The position numbers were made by a program, and so were the translations under genes. The notes under the pieces were generated by a model. It searched no databases and was not told where the DNA came from. It was given only the letters and a program-made list of their open reading frames with translations. From Solibacillus palustris (GTDB lineage: Bacteria; Bacillota; Bacilli; Bacillales_A; Planococcaceae), in the NCBI RefSeq assembly GCF_022549215.1, contig NZ_JAKZFC010000006.1, forward strand, positions 1-64,000: a DNA stretch of 64,000 nucleotides, given 5' to 3'. Within the stretch, counting starts at the first letter, position 1, and each line of letters begins with the position of its first letter. Of this stretch, positions 18,850 through 32,072 are shown one piece after another.

Positions 18850-19635
18850 TTAATTGTCGACTTTATGCTTATCAACCTTTTTAGCAAGTTGATTCAATTC
18901 GCTCTCCAAATCGTCTAGTATACGTAATTTTTCGTCTAGTTGATCTTCGAAGTTTGTTGCTTGAGATAATACGTTTTGTACTTGAGTATCTAATTGTGGG
19001 AGAGCTGCGGAACTATCCGTAGGTTTATTATCTAAGAAGGATAGAAGCTGTTTATAATGCTGTTCTTTTAGATCTTCAATTTCACGCATGAGCATATCTA
19101 TTTTACTGCTTTTATTTTTTATTTCTTTTAATAAATATAGATTAATATCGATAACTTCACTTCTATTTTTTAACAATTCATCATTTATTAAAGACAGTTG
19201 CTGAGAATTTTTTTGGATAAAATCATGTAAGGTATTGTCGATGTTTTCAATTGCTTTTACATAGTCTTTTGCAATGTGTTCCGGCGAGTGAAGGTTAGGC
19301 TGAGCCACTTCTTCGTTCTGTGTTTCTTTAATGGTCTTTGTTAACTTTTTATTTTCTTCTAGTAATTCATTTTTCTTTTGTACTAATGCCCCAATAGACG
19401 AGATTAATTTTAGTCTCTGATTTTCACGAGATTGAATATCCTCGTGAAGTTTATTCATTTCCTTTTCAAAAGTTCTCTTTAAATTGAGAAGTTCCCTCGA
19501 CAGTTCTTTTTTCTGATTGGTTAATAGGTTATTTTCCTGTTCAAGACTAATGGCCAAGGAATAGTAATCATTCTTTTGAAATTTATCGATTTCATTTTGA
19601 GATTTCACAAGTTCAGATTTCAAAAAGATGATCAT
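18850..19635 (-). CDS. Coiled-coil protein of unknown function
   Basis: At least 261 residues, almost wholly predicted as long coiled coil (heptads such as LTNQKKELSRELLNLKRTFEKEM and LLEENKKLTKTIKE). No signal peptide or enzyme motif. The start is a problem: no ribosome binding site lies before ATG 19635, yet the same frame stays open another 16 codons (VANESLQNKDTLQLQQ) up to a GTA at 19681-19683, which sits 7 bases after a perfect GGAGGG. A GTG or ATG may have changed to GTA, or the sequence may hold an error. It is the last of three close genes of one likely operon with the 19699 and 20031 genes. It may be a structural or scaffold protein. Confidence 0.65.
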   Translation of the reverse strand: MIIFLKSELVKSQNEIDKFQKNDYYSLAISLEQENNLLTNQKKELSRELLNLKRTFEKEMNKLHEDIQSRENQRLKLISSIGALVQKKNELLEENKKLTKTIKETQNEEVAQPNLHSPEHIAKDYVKAIENIDNTLHDFIQKNSQQLSLINDELLKNRSEVIDINLYLLKEIKNKSSKIDMLMREIEDLKEQHYKQLLSFLDNKPTDSSAALPQLDTQVQNVLSQATNFEDQLDEKLRILDDLESELNQLAKKVDKHKVDN

Positions 19636-19698
19636 TTGTTGTAATTGAAGCGTGTCTTTATTTTGAAGGCTTTCATTTGCTACGGTTTATCCCTCCAA

Positions 19699-20028
19699 TC
19701 ATGTAATTTCTTTTAATAAACGAAGGATGGCTTGAAATTCCTTTTCGTTATCATTCATTAATTGATCAATTTCTTCTATAGCCTTTAATACTGACGCCTC
19801 ACTTTTAGCCTGTAGCTCGACATTTATTTCGGGAGTTGTAGGTGGTTCAGTTTGTGGTTTCGATAATAGATAAGTTAATAATAAATTCAGGGAACTTTTT
19901 TCTAAAAAAATAAAGCTATTATTATTTTCTTGATGGTTGAAATCGGAAATGTGTTCTTTTGTAAGTTGTCTTAAAATGTCTTCTATTGGTAAGACCCCAA
20001 CATGCTCTTCTTCGTCAAAGTGATTCAA
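19699..20028 (-). CDS. Small acidic protein of unknown function
   Basis: A 109-residue acidic protein, starting MNHFDEEEHVGVLPIEDILRQ and ending in a helix with EEIDQLMNDNEKEFQAILRLLKE. It starts at TTG 20028, 5 bases after GGAGGAA, which overlaps the stop of the gene before it. No known domain is recognised. Middle gene of a three-gene minus-strand operon, with the coiled-coil gene following. Confidence 0.65.
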   Translation of the reverse strand: MNHFDEEEHVGVLPIEDILRQLTKEHISDFNHQENNNSFIFLEKSSLNLLLTYLLSKPQTEPPTTPEINVELQAKSEASVLKAIEEIDQLMNDNEKEFQAILRLLKEIT

Positions 20029-20030
20029 GG

Positions 20031-20597
20031 CTATTCCTCCTGTCCAAGGCTGATGACACTCAGATTGATGGGGTTGACCGCAGCGATGCCATCTTGTAAT
20101 TGATCACAATAGGTGAAACCGGTAATACTACCTGAGTATGATTCGTTTGGTGACCACTTAATTTGAAAATTTGAAAATGAGATAATTTCATTCGGTTTAA
20201 GTTCCAATTTACTAAGCGGTTTCAGCAGAAATTCATTTTTGTTTGTGCTATCTGCTAGGCGTATCCATTCATTTGGGCCATTAAAACTTTGGCTGAATCC
20301 TTCACGAACATATCTACCGCTAAAAGAAAACGGAGAGTTCTCAGGCATTTTTATCGATATATATGGGTTAAGTAATGGTTCATTTCCGATATTGTAAATA
20401 TGATAAGAGCCAAAGCATAAGCTTTCTTGTTCCAGGCTATGGGAAATATTTAGAGAAGTAGTAAAATAACTGATTACATTAATATTTTTAGATTTTGGAA
20501 GCTTCTCGATATGTTCCTTAATTTCTCGCAGATAGGATTGAGTTTCCTTTTGAAGTGTTTTAATCTTTGCTTCTAGTTGACTCTGGGACGTTGTCAG
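20031..20597 (-). CDS. Protein of unknown function, CTG start likely
   Basis: The frame is open for 188 codons from 20597. A perfect AAAGGAGG lies 7 bases before CTG at 20597 and no ATG, GTG or TTG suits that site. From there the protein reads [M]TTSQSQLEAKIKTLQKE..., a short coiled-coil N-terminus, then a beta-rich part rich in aromatic and Asn residues (GSYHIYNIGNEPLLNPYI, then FSFSGRYVREGF). The first ATG is at 20348, 83 codons in, lacks a binding site and would cut off a coherent N-terminal half, so the longer form is preferred. Function unknown. First gene of the minus-strand operon 20597-18850. Confidence 0.6.
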   Translation of the reverse strand: MTTSQSQLEAKIKTLQKETQSYLREIKEHIEKLPKSKNINVISYFTTSLNISHSLEQESLCFGSYHIYNIGNEPLLNPYISIKMPENSPFSFSGRYVREGFSQSFNGPNEWIRLADSTNKNEFLLKPLSKLELKPNEIISFSNFQIKWSPNESYSGSITGFTYCDQLQDGIAAVNPINLSVISLGQEE

Positions 20598-20650
20598 ATT
20601 TACTCCTCCTTTTGGGAATTACAGGATATGTAGTGCATTTGCTTATGAAA

Positions 20651-20690
20651 GCAAAATAAAGAAAGGGATTCCCCTTCCTTTATTTTATGA
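20651..20690 (-). terminator. Terminator for the minus-strand gene at 20724
   Basis: AAATAAAGGAAGGGG and CCCTTTCTTTATTT (minus strand) form a long stem around AAT, followed by a T-rich stretch. It separates the 20724 gene from the downstream three-gene operon. Confidence 0.7.
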
Positions 20691-20723
20691 CCATTAAGTT
20701 AGAATTAGCACCGCTTACAAATA

Positions 20724-21356
20724 CTATGGAAAGACTACCGAACAATTAGGTGGTCGAGTACCTGGCGAGCAAGCAGCTGATAAATCTGCTCTTGGTTCAC
20801 AGTATTTTGCATAAAACTCAACTGTAACTGGGAAAGTTGATTGGATGCTTTGGCAAACTGAAATTGACAGCGCTAAATCAGAAAACGTGATAGTATGGTT
20901 ACCATTATTATGCAATGTGCCTGTAGAGGATACGAAGCAGTCAAGATTTGTATAAGTAACATCTACATTTGTTCCTTCCGGTGCACACATTACAACGTGT
21001 TCGCTGCGTGAAATATGGAAGCTATCACTTGTATACATTGTTCCGTTTGCTAAAGTAATACAGATCGTTACTTTAAAGTTCTTTTGAATCGTAAGCTGCT
21101 GTAAGCGAACAGATGATCCTTCAATTGTAAACGTACGAGTTTCACGATTCTTAATAACAACAGGATCTTCGTGTGATGGACATACTTGGCATGTAACGCT
21201 AGCCCCTCTAGTATGAGCGTCATGTGGTAAACCAGGGAATCTTATTGGGCTCGTTGGAAAACTTTCAAATGACAGTTCTTTGACAACCCAATCGTAAACT
21301 TTTTCGACATTGATACAAATTAGTTCCTTTGCTTGAGATGACATTTGTTCCTGCAT
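20724..21356 (-). CDS. Cys-containing beta-rich protein, spore-surface-like
   Basis: A 210-residue protein from ATG 21356, which has TTGGAGGTG before it; the further upstream frame is unlike coding sequence. The N-terminus carries ELICINVEKVYDWVVKE, resembling the C-x-x-K-V-Y-D-W motif I associate with coat or spore-surface proteins of Firmicutes. The rest is beta-rich with about ten Cys (TCQVCPSHED, VTICITLANG, CAPEG, YCEPRADL, CSPGTRPPNC). No signal peptide, which fits a protein made in the mother cell. The spore role is inference. It is divergent from the 21607 gene. Confidence 0.6.
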   Translation of the reverse strand: MQEQMSSQAKELICINVEKVYDWVVKELSFESFPTSPIRFPGLPHDAHTRGASVTCQVCPSHEDPVVIKNRETRTFTIEGSSVRLQQLTIQKNFKVTICITLANGTMYTSDSFHISRSEHVVMCAPEGTNVDVTYTNLDCFVSSTGTLHNNGNHTITFSDLALSISVCQSIQSTFPVTVEFYAKYCEPRADLSAACSPGTRPPNCSVVFP

Positions 21357-21606
21357 TTTATTAACACCTCCAAAATATTTTACCTTTCGTTTGTATAGTA
21401 TGACGCCCCCTCTATAATTGCATAGGCAAAGAAATAGATTGACTAAGGGATTAAAATAATTTTGGTCACATGGAAAAATGATGCCTATGAAAGCAGTATT
21501 TCCTTCTTGATAAATAAAGATTTCTGCTATTTGTTTACGGTGTAACATACAGCAGTCCTCTTCAATAACATACATATAGATGTGTAAGAAAAAGGAGTGG
21601 ATTACA

Positions 21607-22593
21607 ATGGAAGATTCTTCGTCGAATACTACTCTTCACGAAATTGAGAAGCTAAAACAAAAAATTTCCGGATATAGAGGTGCTTTACTGACATTAAAAA
21701 TGGGGAATTCATTTGATGATTACCTTATTATAAAGAGGGAATTAGATGCACTAAAAATGCAAATATCTAGAATTGAAGATTTCACGAAAACGTTCGATGG
21801 AAAACAATATGGACAAAGTGAAATTTACGAAGAACAGGTTAAACAATTTGCCCTTCAATTATCCGTACTTAATCAAACAGTCAAAGAACTTAGTGAAGAA
21901 ATCTCTAAAATTTCAAAAAAAATAAAAACAAGAATAAGCGAAGAAAAGTTAGGTAAAGGTACAATGGCTGAAAAAGATGAACCTCAAGAAAAAATAGCTA
22001 ACAGTATATCGGAAAGTAATGATGACAAAACACTTCCAAATAATCATTCATCTAATGTTCCTTATCAGCCATCGTATATCCAGTTACGAAATTTGCCTAA
22101 TAACGTTATTAAACTACAAAAAGTTGAAGAAGACATTGCGTCTGTCGATCAAACTGAATTAATATTAAATCCAAACGATCGGCATTATTTTGACCAAAGC
22201 TACTTTCAACCGAATCATCATCAACAAAAAAATATTTATACTAGATTAAATAAGAATACGTTTGACGAAGCCTCTAATCAATTTAAAAACTTTGGGGAAA
22301 ATCGAACTATCCCGAAAAGTAATATAGTGAATGGTGATCATCCTAGTAGTGTTGCAAATGAGCCAGAGAAAACGAATGATTCTCCTTCAATCTATCATGA
22401 AAATGAAAAAATAGACCCATCTACATTTAATATGGATAAACCTATGAGTGAATCTAATAATGCCTCATTTGTGCAGGAACAACAACCTCAGCCTGAAGCA
22501 CCACCCGAAAAAATAATCAAACAATTAGAGTCTTCAAATGTTGAAAGTAAAAAACAGAAGAGCTCCTCGATTTTTAATATTTTCCGTAAATAG
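21607..22593 (+). CDS. Coiled-coil and low-complexity protein of unknown function
   Basis: A 328-residue protein. Residues 1-125 form two or three long helices (HEIEKLKQKISGYRGALLTL, then QFALQLSVLNQTVKELSEEI); from ~130 on it is polar, Asn/Ser/Pro-rich and probably disordered, ending in the basic SSSIFNIFRK. ATG 21607 is chosen because AAAAAGGAGTGG lies upstream; an earlier in-frame ATG at 21580 has no site. It stands next to the Cys-rich 20724 gene in opposite direction, and before the damaged Cys/His gene at 22944, so a shared spore-surface role is possible but unproven. Confidence 0.65.
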   Translation: MEDSSSNTTLHEIEKLKQKISGYRGALLTLKMGNSFDDYLIIKRELDALKMQISRIEDFTKTFDGKQYGQSEIYEEQVKQFALQLSVLNQTVKELSEEISKISKKIKTRISEEKLGKGTMAEKDEPQEKIANSISESNDDKTLPNNHSSNVPYQPSYIQLRNLPNNVIKLQKVEEDIASVDQTELILNPNDRHYFDQSYFQPNHHQQKNIYTRLNKNTFDEASNQFKNFGENRTIPKSNIVNGDHPSSVANEPEKTNDSPSIYHENEKIDPSTFNMDKPMSESNNASFVQEQQPQPEAPPEKIIKQLESSNVESKKQKSSSIFNIFRK

Positions 22594-22943
22594 CACGTAT
22601 GCTTGGAATATAAATATGGCCTATCATATACAATAATTTAGCCTACTGATGAAGCTGCACTCTTTGAAAGGTACATGTTGAAGCTAGGTAACTTGGAAGC
22701 TGCTTCCTGTATTTTGTAGGCGGTAGCTTCTTTAAATGTGCTTTCATTGCCTTCGTCCACTCCCATCGCTTTGTTCATTAAAAACTAAAGTACAGTTAAC
22801 ACCATTTCTAACTTAACGAGTGGACATTGTATGACAATAAACTAAGTGAATAAAGATAAATTTCCTAAAAAAATTTACTAGTTGATTGCCCTTTGTCTCT
22901 ATTTTTTCAATGAATAAAATAGGGGGGAAGGGAGGTGAGCAGT
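22594..22943. other. 350-base gap before the Cys/His repeat gene
   Basis: AT-rich. On the minus strand 22778-22638 holds a 46-codon frame (MNKAMGVDEGNESTFKEATA...) with protein-like composition but no ribosome binding site, so it may be a gene remnant. The plus-strand end holds GGGAGGTG before 22944. No clear promoter of a known sigma type was identified. Confidence 0.3.
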
Positions 22944-23471
22944 ATGTGTAATTGTATGCATAGCGGTTGCAGTGGTAGTTCTAGGCACGGAAGAGTTCAT
23001 TGTGGGTCTCCATGTTCCTCATTAGGACCATTTAGAGCAGTAAATGCAGATGCCATTAGGCACCATGGCCATTGCCATAGCCATTGCCATAGCCATTGTC
23101 ACTGCAGAAGACATGATGAATCGTCATCGTCATCATCGTGCAGAAGACATGATGAATCGTCATCGTCATCATCGTGTAGAAGACATGAATCATCATCATC
23201 ATCATGCAGAAGACATGAATCGTCATCGTCATCATCGTGCAGAAGACATGAATCATCATCTTCATCTTCATCTTCATCATGCTCATGATCTAGCAATGCA
23301 GCACCTAGCTAAGAAGATTAAGATACTAAGGCTAATTTAGTAGGGACAGATAATATTACAGCTCTTGTTACAACATTTCCTGAAATAGTGGGTATTTATG
23401 TTTCAGGAACTGGTATTGCTGCAGTCGTAAATCCTACTAGTGGAGCAAGTAGAGGTATTACGATTTCTTAA
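22944..23471 (+). pseudogene. Cys/His/Ser-repeat spore-coat-like protein gene, broken by three stops
   Basis: From ATG 22944 (after GGGAGGTG) the frame reads MCNCMHSGCSGSS, a His/Cys stretch (HCHSHCHSHCHC), then five copies of C-R-R-H-(D)-E-S(n), before TGA at 23286. The same frame, after TAA at 23310 and 23319, continues as 49 clean codons (DTKANLVGTDNITALV ... SGASRGITIS) to TAA 23471, and a terminator follows 15 bases later. All three stops could come from C-to-T changes (CGA, CAA, CAA). The tail has no start of its own. So this looks like one gene, once about 175 residues, now cut short to 113. The Cys/His/Ser composition suggests a coat or exosporium protein. The truncated form may still be made. 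Confidence 0.6.
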
Positions 23472-23485
23472 ATATGAAAAAAATG

Positions 23486-23523
23486 AAAATGGTAATGGAA
23501 ATACCTCGTTACCATTTTTTTTA
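23486..23523 (+). terminator. Terminator after the Cys/His gene
   Basis: AAAATGGTAA / TTACCATTTT with a T8 run, 15 bases after the last in-frame stop (23471). Its position supports the full-length reading of the broken gene. Confidence 0.85.
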
Positions 23524-23723
23524 CGATTAATTTATACCATAATATTACATATAAAAGAGTATCTACTAAATTATCTAAAAATTTACCTTGCAAATACTTT
23601 GCTTTAGGAAAGTGCTATGTTACGATGAAAATATGTTAGAAAATATCTAAAATTTGTTGAATTGCATAAAAATGTTAAGAATATATTTAATTCATCCAAT
23701 TCAAATTTGAAAGGAGCGTTAAA

Positions 23724-25454
23724 ATGCCAGAAATTAAATGGAAAATAAATAATATACGAAAACAAGTTAGTATTATTGATGGGCATGCCGCTCCCAATTT
23801 AGTACTACAAAACGCAAACTATTTACATAGCATGCTAAAAACATGGGTGACAGGCAACATTTGGATTGCCGATGACCGCATTGTTTATGTAGGAAAGGAA
23901 ATGCCCTCTAATATAGAAGGAACAGAAATAATTGATGTAGCAGGGAAAAAGATTGTGCCAGGCTATATCGAACCGCATGTGCACCCGTTCCAGCTCTATA
24001 ATCCACATAGCTTTGCGAAGTTTTGTGCTCAAAGTGGTACGACGACGTTTATTTCTGACAATATGACGTTTGTTTCATCTATAGGAAATAAGAAAGCGTT
24101 TTCTTTTATGGACGAGTTAAGTAAGCTACCGTTTTCTTTTTATTGGTGGAGCCGTTTTGATTCGCAAACGGAGCTTGAAAATGAGGGAGAGCTTTATTCG
24201 AATGCGTCAGTTATGGAATGGCTAGAGCGTTATGACGTCATTATGGGTGGAGAACTTACGGGTTGGCCACGTCTAATGCGCGGGGACGACCAAATGTTGT
24301 ACTGGATTCAGGCAGCCAAGCATAAAGGGAAAAAAATTGAAGGGCATTTACCGGGAGCATCAGAAAAAACGTTAACAAAGATGCGTTTATTTGGTGTTGA
24401 TGGTGATCATGAATCGATGACAATTGAAGATGTAGAAATGCGTTTGCAACATGGTTATGCGGTGACGCTACGTTATTCTTCGATTCGCCCGGATTTACCG
24501 CAGCTGTTAAAGGCTATTGTCGATAAGGGTTACGATGTATTCGATCATTTAATGATGACAACAGATGGTTCAACACCGAGCTTCCATCAAGATGGAGTGA
24601 TAGATAAATGTATTCGTGCCGCACTTGATGCAGGTGTACGTCCAGTAGATGCCTATAATATGGCAGCTTATAACGTCGCTCGCTATTACAATATGACAAA
24701 TCTACATGGTTTAATTGCAACAGGTCGCTATGCAAATATCAATATTTTAACAGACGAACTTTCACCAACTCCAGAAGCAGTTTTATCGAAAGGGGTTTGG
24801 TTGAAAAAAGAAGGGGTAGACACACATGCTTTCCCAAAAACAGACTTAACGGTATTTGGCGAGCTAGCAATGGATTTTGATTTACATGAAGCTGACTTCC
24901 AATTTTCGATGCCAATCGGAATTGAGATGGTCAATGATGTTATTACGAAGCCTTATAGTGTTAAGGGCCAAGGTCACAATAATGTATTATCAACGAATCA
25001 TGACGAAAGTTATTTAATGCTTGTAGATCGTCATGGTAAATGGCGTATTAATACGATGATAAAAGGCTTTGCAACACATGTGAAGGGCTTTGCATCTTCG
25101 TATTCGAATACGGGGGATATTATTTTAATTGGGAAAAGTATGCATGAAATGCTACATGCCTTCGAAGAACTAAAAAAAATGAACGGTGGAATTGTGCTTG
25201 TTGAAGATGGACAAGTTATCGTAAAAATTCCGTTAGCATTAGCAGGTAGTGTGTATGATGGTGATGTTCAGGAGCTGATCCCTCTGGAAGTTGAATTAAA
25301 GCAATCATTAATGCAACGTGGGTACCATCATTCAGATGCAATCTATACACTATTATTTTTACAATCTACGCATTTACCATATATTCGAATTACGACGCGC
25401 GGTATTTTTGATGTTATGAAAAATACGGTGATGTTACCGGCCATAATGCGTTAA
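23724..25454 (+). CDS. yerA: Adenine deaminase-like amidohydrolase (YerA family)
   Basis: A 576-residue amidohydrolase of the adenine deaminase family, which turns adenine to hypoxanthine. Gene order (yerA-yerB-yerC-pcrB-pcrA) matches B. subtilis, where YerA is a diverged deaminase relative. Visible: the metal-binding HxH in EPHVHPF (His85, His87), GGELTGWPRLMRGDD, the EGHLPGAS region and GDHES. AAAGGAGCG precedes ATG 23724. The exact substrate is uncertain, since the YerA branch differs from typical AdeC. Confidence 0.85.
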   Translation: MPEIKWKINNIRKQVSIIDGHAAPNLVLQNANYLHSMLKTWVTGNIWIADDRIVYVGKEMPSNIEGTEIIDVAGKKIVPGYIEPHVHPFQLYNPHSFAKFCAQSGTTTFISDNMTFVSSIGNKKAFSFMDELSKLPFSFYWWSRFDSQTELENEGELYSNASVMEWLERYDVIMGGELTGWPRLMRGDDQMLYWIQAAKHKGKKIEGHLPGASEKTLTKMRLFGVDGDHESMTIEDVEMRLQHGYAVTLRYSSIRPDLPQLLKAIVDKGYDVFDHLMMTTDGSTPSFHQDGVIDKCIRAALDAGVRPVDAYNMAAYNVARYYNMTNLHGLIATGRYANINILTDELSPTPEAVLSKGVWLKKEGVDTHAFPKTDLTVFGELAMDFDLHEADFQFSMPIGIEMVNDVITKPYSVKGQGHNNVLSTNHDESYLMLVDRHGKWRINTMIKGFATHVKGFASSYSNTGDIILIGKSMHEMLHAFEELKKMNGGIVLVEDGQVIVKIPLALAGSVYDGDVQELIPLEVELKQSLMQRGYHHSDAIYTLLFLQSTHLPYIRITTRGIFDVMKNTVMLPAIMR

Positions 25455-25480
25455 TCAAACATTCTAGGGAGGTGGTTAGC

Positions 25481-26542
25481 ATGAAAAAACGTAATTTACT
25501 CGTTTTCGCAATGTTGAGTGCAGCTATTATTTCAGGCTGTTCCGATAAAGAGCAAGCACAGGAGCCCGTAAAAGAAGCTGAGCAAGATGAAATTGAAACA
25601 AATGAAGAGGAACTTGAGGTTTCCGAAGAGTTACCATATGTAACGCCATTTACAGGAGAGCGCGTTGCAGAAGAAGTAACGACAAGACCAATAATAGCAA
25701 CGATAAATAATCATCCACAAGCTCGCCCGCAATCAGGACTTGCTGCTGCGGATGTTATTTATGAAATGTTGGCAGAAGGGGATGTCACACGATTTTTAGC
25801 ATTATACCAATCCGAAATTCCAGAATCGATTGGACCTATTCGAAGTGCACGTTCGTATTTTATTGATATTGCTGCAGGATTAGATGCCTTTTACATTGCG
25901 CATGGTTATAGCCCAGAAGCCAAAACAATGTTAGATAGAAAAGTAGTAGATCATATGAATGGAATGCAATATGATGGCACGTTTTTTAAACGTTCTTCGG
26001 AAAGAAAAGCACCTCATAATTCCTATATTACTGGAGAAAATGTAGTCGCTGGTGCAGAAAAAGTAGGGGCTTCATTACTTTATCAGAAAAAAGTATCATA
26101 TCCATTTTATGAAGCCGAAGATAATGTTAAAATAGGAGTAACTGCTAACGAGATAACGATGAAATATAATAATGGCGGTTCATTCAATAGTCATTATGTT
26201 TATGATGCCGAAACAAATCGTTATACACGTTATTCAGCAAATGCTGAAACAATTGATCATGAAACGAATGAATCGATTGAATTGGCCAATGTTCTATTTT
26301 TTGAAATGCCACACCGAATAATTGATAGTGAAGGTCGACGAGATATTACGATTACAGGTGGCGGCAATGCGTACGTAGCACAAGCTGGTACAGTACGTGA
26401 AGTGAAATGGAAAAATGCAGACGGTTTGTTAGTCGCTGTAGAAGAAGATGGGACAGATGTGAAGCTCGTACCAGGGAATACGTGGATTCATTTTGTGCCA
26501 ACAACACCAGGCTTAACGACGGCTGTTACATATTCAGAGTAG
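25481..26542 (+). CDS. yerB: DUF3048 lipoprotein (YerB-like)
   Basis: A 353-residue lipoprotein with signal peptide and lipobox (FAMLSAAIISGCSDK), an acidic linker (~25-55), then the DUF3048 domain: PIIATINNHPQARPQSGL, ADVIYEMLAEGDVTRFLALY and the second conserved half with HYVYD and WIHFVPTTPG. ATG 25481 has GGGAGGTGG before it; upstream in-frame codons from 25472 overlap that site. Conserved neighbour of yerA and yerC. Function unknown; it acts on the outer face of the membrane. Confidence 0.9.
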   Translation: MKKRNLLVFAMLSAAIISGCSDKEQAQEPVKEAEQDEIETNEEELEVSEELPYVTPFTGERVAEEVTTRPIIATINNHPQARPQSGLAAADVIYEMLAEGDVTRFLALYQSEIPESIGPIRSARSYFIDIAAGLDAFYIAHGYSPEAKTMLDRKVVDHMNGMQYDGTFFKRSSERKAPHNSYITGENVVAGAEKVGASLLYQKKVSYPFYEAEDNVKIGVTANEITMKYNNGGSFNSHYVYDAETNRYTRYSANAETIDHETNESIELANVLFFEMPHRIIDSEGRRDITITGGGNAYVAQAGTVREVKWKNADGLLVAVEEDGTDVKLVPGNTWIHFVPTTPGLTTAVTYSE

Positions 26543-26561
26543 AGAGGGAATGGTGGGCTAC

Positions 26562-26876
26562 ATGCAGGTTGAAAAGATTCGCGGTCATCAAACAGATCAG
26601 TTATTTAAAGCGGTTCTAGAGTTAAAAGATATTGAGGAATGCTATAAATTTTTTGATGATTTATGCACGATTAGTGAAATCCAATCATTAGCACAGCGTT
26701 TTGAAGTAGCACATTTATTACGTTTAAAGAAAACGTATGAGACAATCAAAAAAGAAACAGGTGCTTCAACAGCAACCATTTCACGCGTTCGTCGATGCTT
26801 CGATTACGGTAATGATACTTATGATGAAATGCTTGGTCGTCTTTATCCAGATGAAAAGCCATTTACTTCAAAGTAA
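26562..26876 (+). CDS. yerC: TrpR-like DNA-binding protein (YerC/YecD family)
   Basis: A 104-residue protein with the Trp-repressor-like helix-turn-helix: LCTISEIQSLAQRFEVAHLL and TGASTATISRVRRC. ATG 26562 is chosen because homologues I recall start MQ...K.RG; ATG 26550 is 12 bases upstream. Its target is unknown. It is followed by a strong terminator, so the yerABC unit ends here. Confidence 0.88.
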   Translation: MQVEKIRGHQTDQLFKAVLELKDIEECYKFFDDLCTISEIQSLAQRFEVAHLLRLKKTYETIKKETGASTATISRVRRCFDYGNDTYDEMLGRLYPDEKPFTSK

Positions 26877-26913
26877 CAAACAGCTCATCCATATAATTAA
26901 TAGGATTAAGCTT

Positions 26914-26956
26914 AAAAGACTGAGCAAATTTATTCGCTCAGTCTTTTAATATTTTT
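26914..26956 (+). terminator. Terminator after yerC
   Basis: AAAAGACTGAGC / GCTCAGTCTTTT, 12-bp perfect stem with a 10-base loop, then TTTT and a T-rich tail. Confidence 0.9.
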
Positions 26957-27046
26957 CTTAGATTCGTTATACTATTAGATAGTCGCAATTATAAAGAAAT
27001 GACTTAAAAACGTTAATATAAATTTTAGAGATAGGTGGAAATTAAA

Positions 27047-27739
27047 ATGGATTATTTAACTTGGCGTCATGTGTTTAAATTAGACCCTGCGAAGGAAATT
27101 TCAGATGAGGCGTTAGAGCAAATTTGTGAATCGGGTACAGATGTGATTTTAGTAGGTGGTACGGATAATGTTACGCTTGATGGCGTGCTTGAATTATTAG
27201 TACGTGTGCGACGTTATTCTGTGCCGATTGCGCTTGAAATTTCTGATGTCGAAAGTATCTCGGCTGGCTATGATTATTACTTCATTCCCTCAGTATTAAA
27301 TAGTACCGATACTAAATGGGTGAAAGATTTGCATCATGAAGCAATTAAAGAATTTGGCGATGTTCTAATTTGGGAAGAGCTTGTTGCTGAAGGGTATTGT
27401 GTACTAAATCCAGATTGCAAAGTGGCACAAGTTACGAGTGCCAAGACGGATTTAACTGAAGAGGATGTTGTTGCTTATGCACGCATGGCAGAAAATTATT
27501 TCAAACTTCCAATTTTCTATTTAGAATATAGCGGTGCTTATGGTGATGTCGAGATAGTGAAGGCTACTGCCGAAGTACTAGAAAATACAAAGCTGTTTTA
27601 CGGTGGAGGCATTACGTCGATAGAACAGGCTAAAGAGATGGCAGCTTATGCAGATACAGTTGTAGTTGGCAATATTATCTATGATGATTTAAAAGCTGCA
27701 TTAAAAACAGTACAAGCCGTGAAAAATACAGTAAAATAA
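27047..27739 (+). CDS. pcrB: Heptaprenylglyceryl phosphate synthase
   Basis: A TIM-barrel prenyltransferase (230 residues) that joins heptaprenyl diphosphate to glycerol 1-phosphate at the membrane. Visible: [13 protein letters not shown], the phosphate loop IVGG-type segment [29 protein letters not shown] and the C-terminal phosphate-binding YGGGITS and VVGN. ATG 27047 has ATAGGTGG upstream; 27035 is too close to that site. Its place before pcrA is conserved in Bacillales. Confidence 0.95.
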   Translation: MDYLTWRHVFKLDPAKEISDEALEQICESGTDVILVGGTDNVTLDGVLELLVRVRRYSVPIALEISDVESISAGYDYYFIPSVLNSTDTKWVKDLHHEAIKEFGDVLIWEELVAEGYCVLNPDCKVAQVTSAKTDLTEEDVVAYARMAENYFKLPIFYLEYSGAYGDVEIVKATAEVLENTKLFYGGGITSIEQAKEMAAYADTVVVGNIIYDDLKAALKTVQAVKNTVK

Positions 27740-27790
27740 ATTACAATAGAACAAATGGGAACGAACGTTCTTTTTATAGGAGGTTGCGGT

Positions 27791-32054
<4,264 letters not shown>

Positions 32055-32072
32055 TAAAGGGGACTTGTTCTC

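Noticed and set aside
23044-23340. Plus-strand His/Arg-rich frame and opposite frames over the Ser/Cys repeat
   Set aside because: They are frame shadows of the repeated TCATCG-type DNA; only the 22944 frame has a ribosome binding site and a sensible Cys/His N-terminus.
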